DNA from: Candidatus Tectimicrobiota bacterium
Lineage (GTDB): Bacteria > UBA8248
Reading direction: 5' to 3'
DNA: 5,377 bases
Assembly: GCA_016184445.1 (NCBI GenBank)
Contig: JACPCT010000253.1
Location: forward strand, 1-5,377
This document shows positions 5,376 to 5,377 of this stretch, one piece after another (position 1 is the stretch's first letter; the number at the start of each line of letters is the position of its first letter). Under the pieces are notes generated by a model. The model saw nothing but the letters and a program-made list of their open reading frames with translations. It had not been told where the DNA came from and did not search any database. A program made the position numbers and the translations under genes.

Positions 5376-5377
5376 TA

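Overview
This is a high-GC bacterial chromosomal window. Most codons end in G or C, and long spurious open frames run antisense to nearly every gene. Gene content (ECF sigma/anti-sigma pair, WbqC-like protein, flavin monooxygenase, alpha/beta hydrolase, IclR regulator) suggests a free-living, Gram-negative-type heterotroph. The sequence has no rRNA or phylogenetic marker, so I do not name a taxon.

Left part (1-1875): a 3'-truncated WbqC-family gene runs leftward off the window. After a 349-bp divergent intergenic region, a rightward two-gene operon encodes an ECF sigma factor (626-1150) and a membrane anti-sigma factor (1147-1875), joined by an ATGA stop/start overlap. A strong GC hairpin follows. 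The anti-sigma protein keeps a recognisable C-terminal sensor domain but has no cysteine at all, so it lacks the usual zinc-binding anti-sigma motif.

Right part (2051-5377): a candidate TTGACA promoter precedes an SsuD-like, FMNH2-dependent monooxygenase of the luciferase-like superfamily (2051-3166). After 98 bp with a UUCG-capped hairpin comes an alpha/beta hydrolase (3265-4470) resembling the 2,6-dihydroxypseudooxynicotine hydrolase/Ayg1-type C-C bond hydrolases. An IclR-family regulator (4452-5234) is transcribed toward them from the right, and its 3' end overlaps the hydrolase gene by 19 bp. Its promoter and palindromic candidate operators lie at the right edge.

The likeliest reading of the right part is a small catabolic module: the monooxygenase oxidises an organic substrate, the hydrolase cleaves a product, and the IclR protein senses a ligand and controls expression. 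The substrate cannot be read from the sequence. The left part is a separate stress or envelope-signalling unit. I found no mobile element, CRISPR array, tRNA or rRNA, and nothing that clearly amounts to a new biological system. The best leads are the non-zinc anti-sigma factor and the altered active site of the SsuD-like enzyme.
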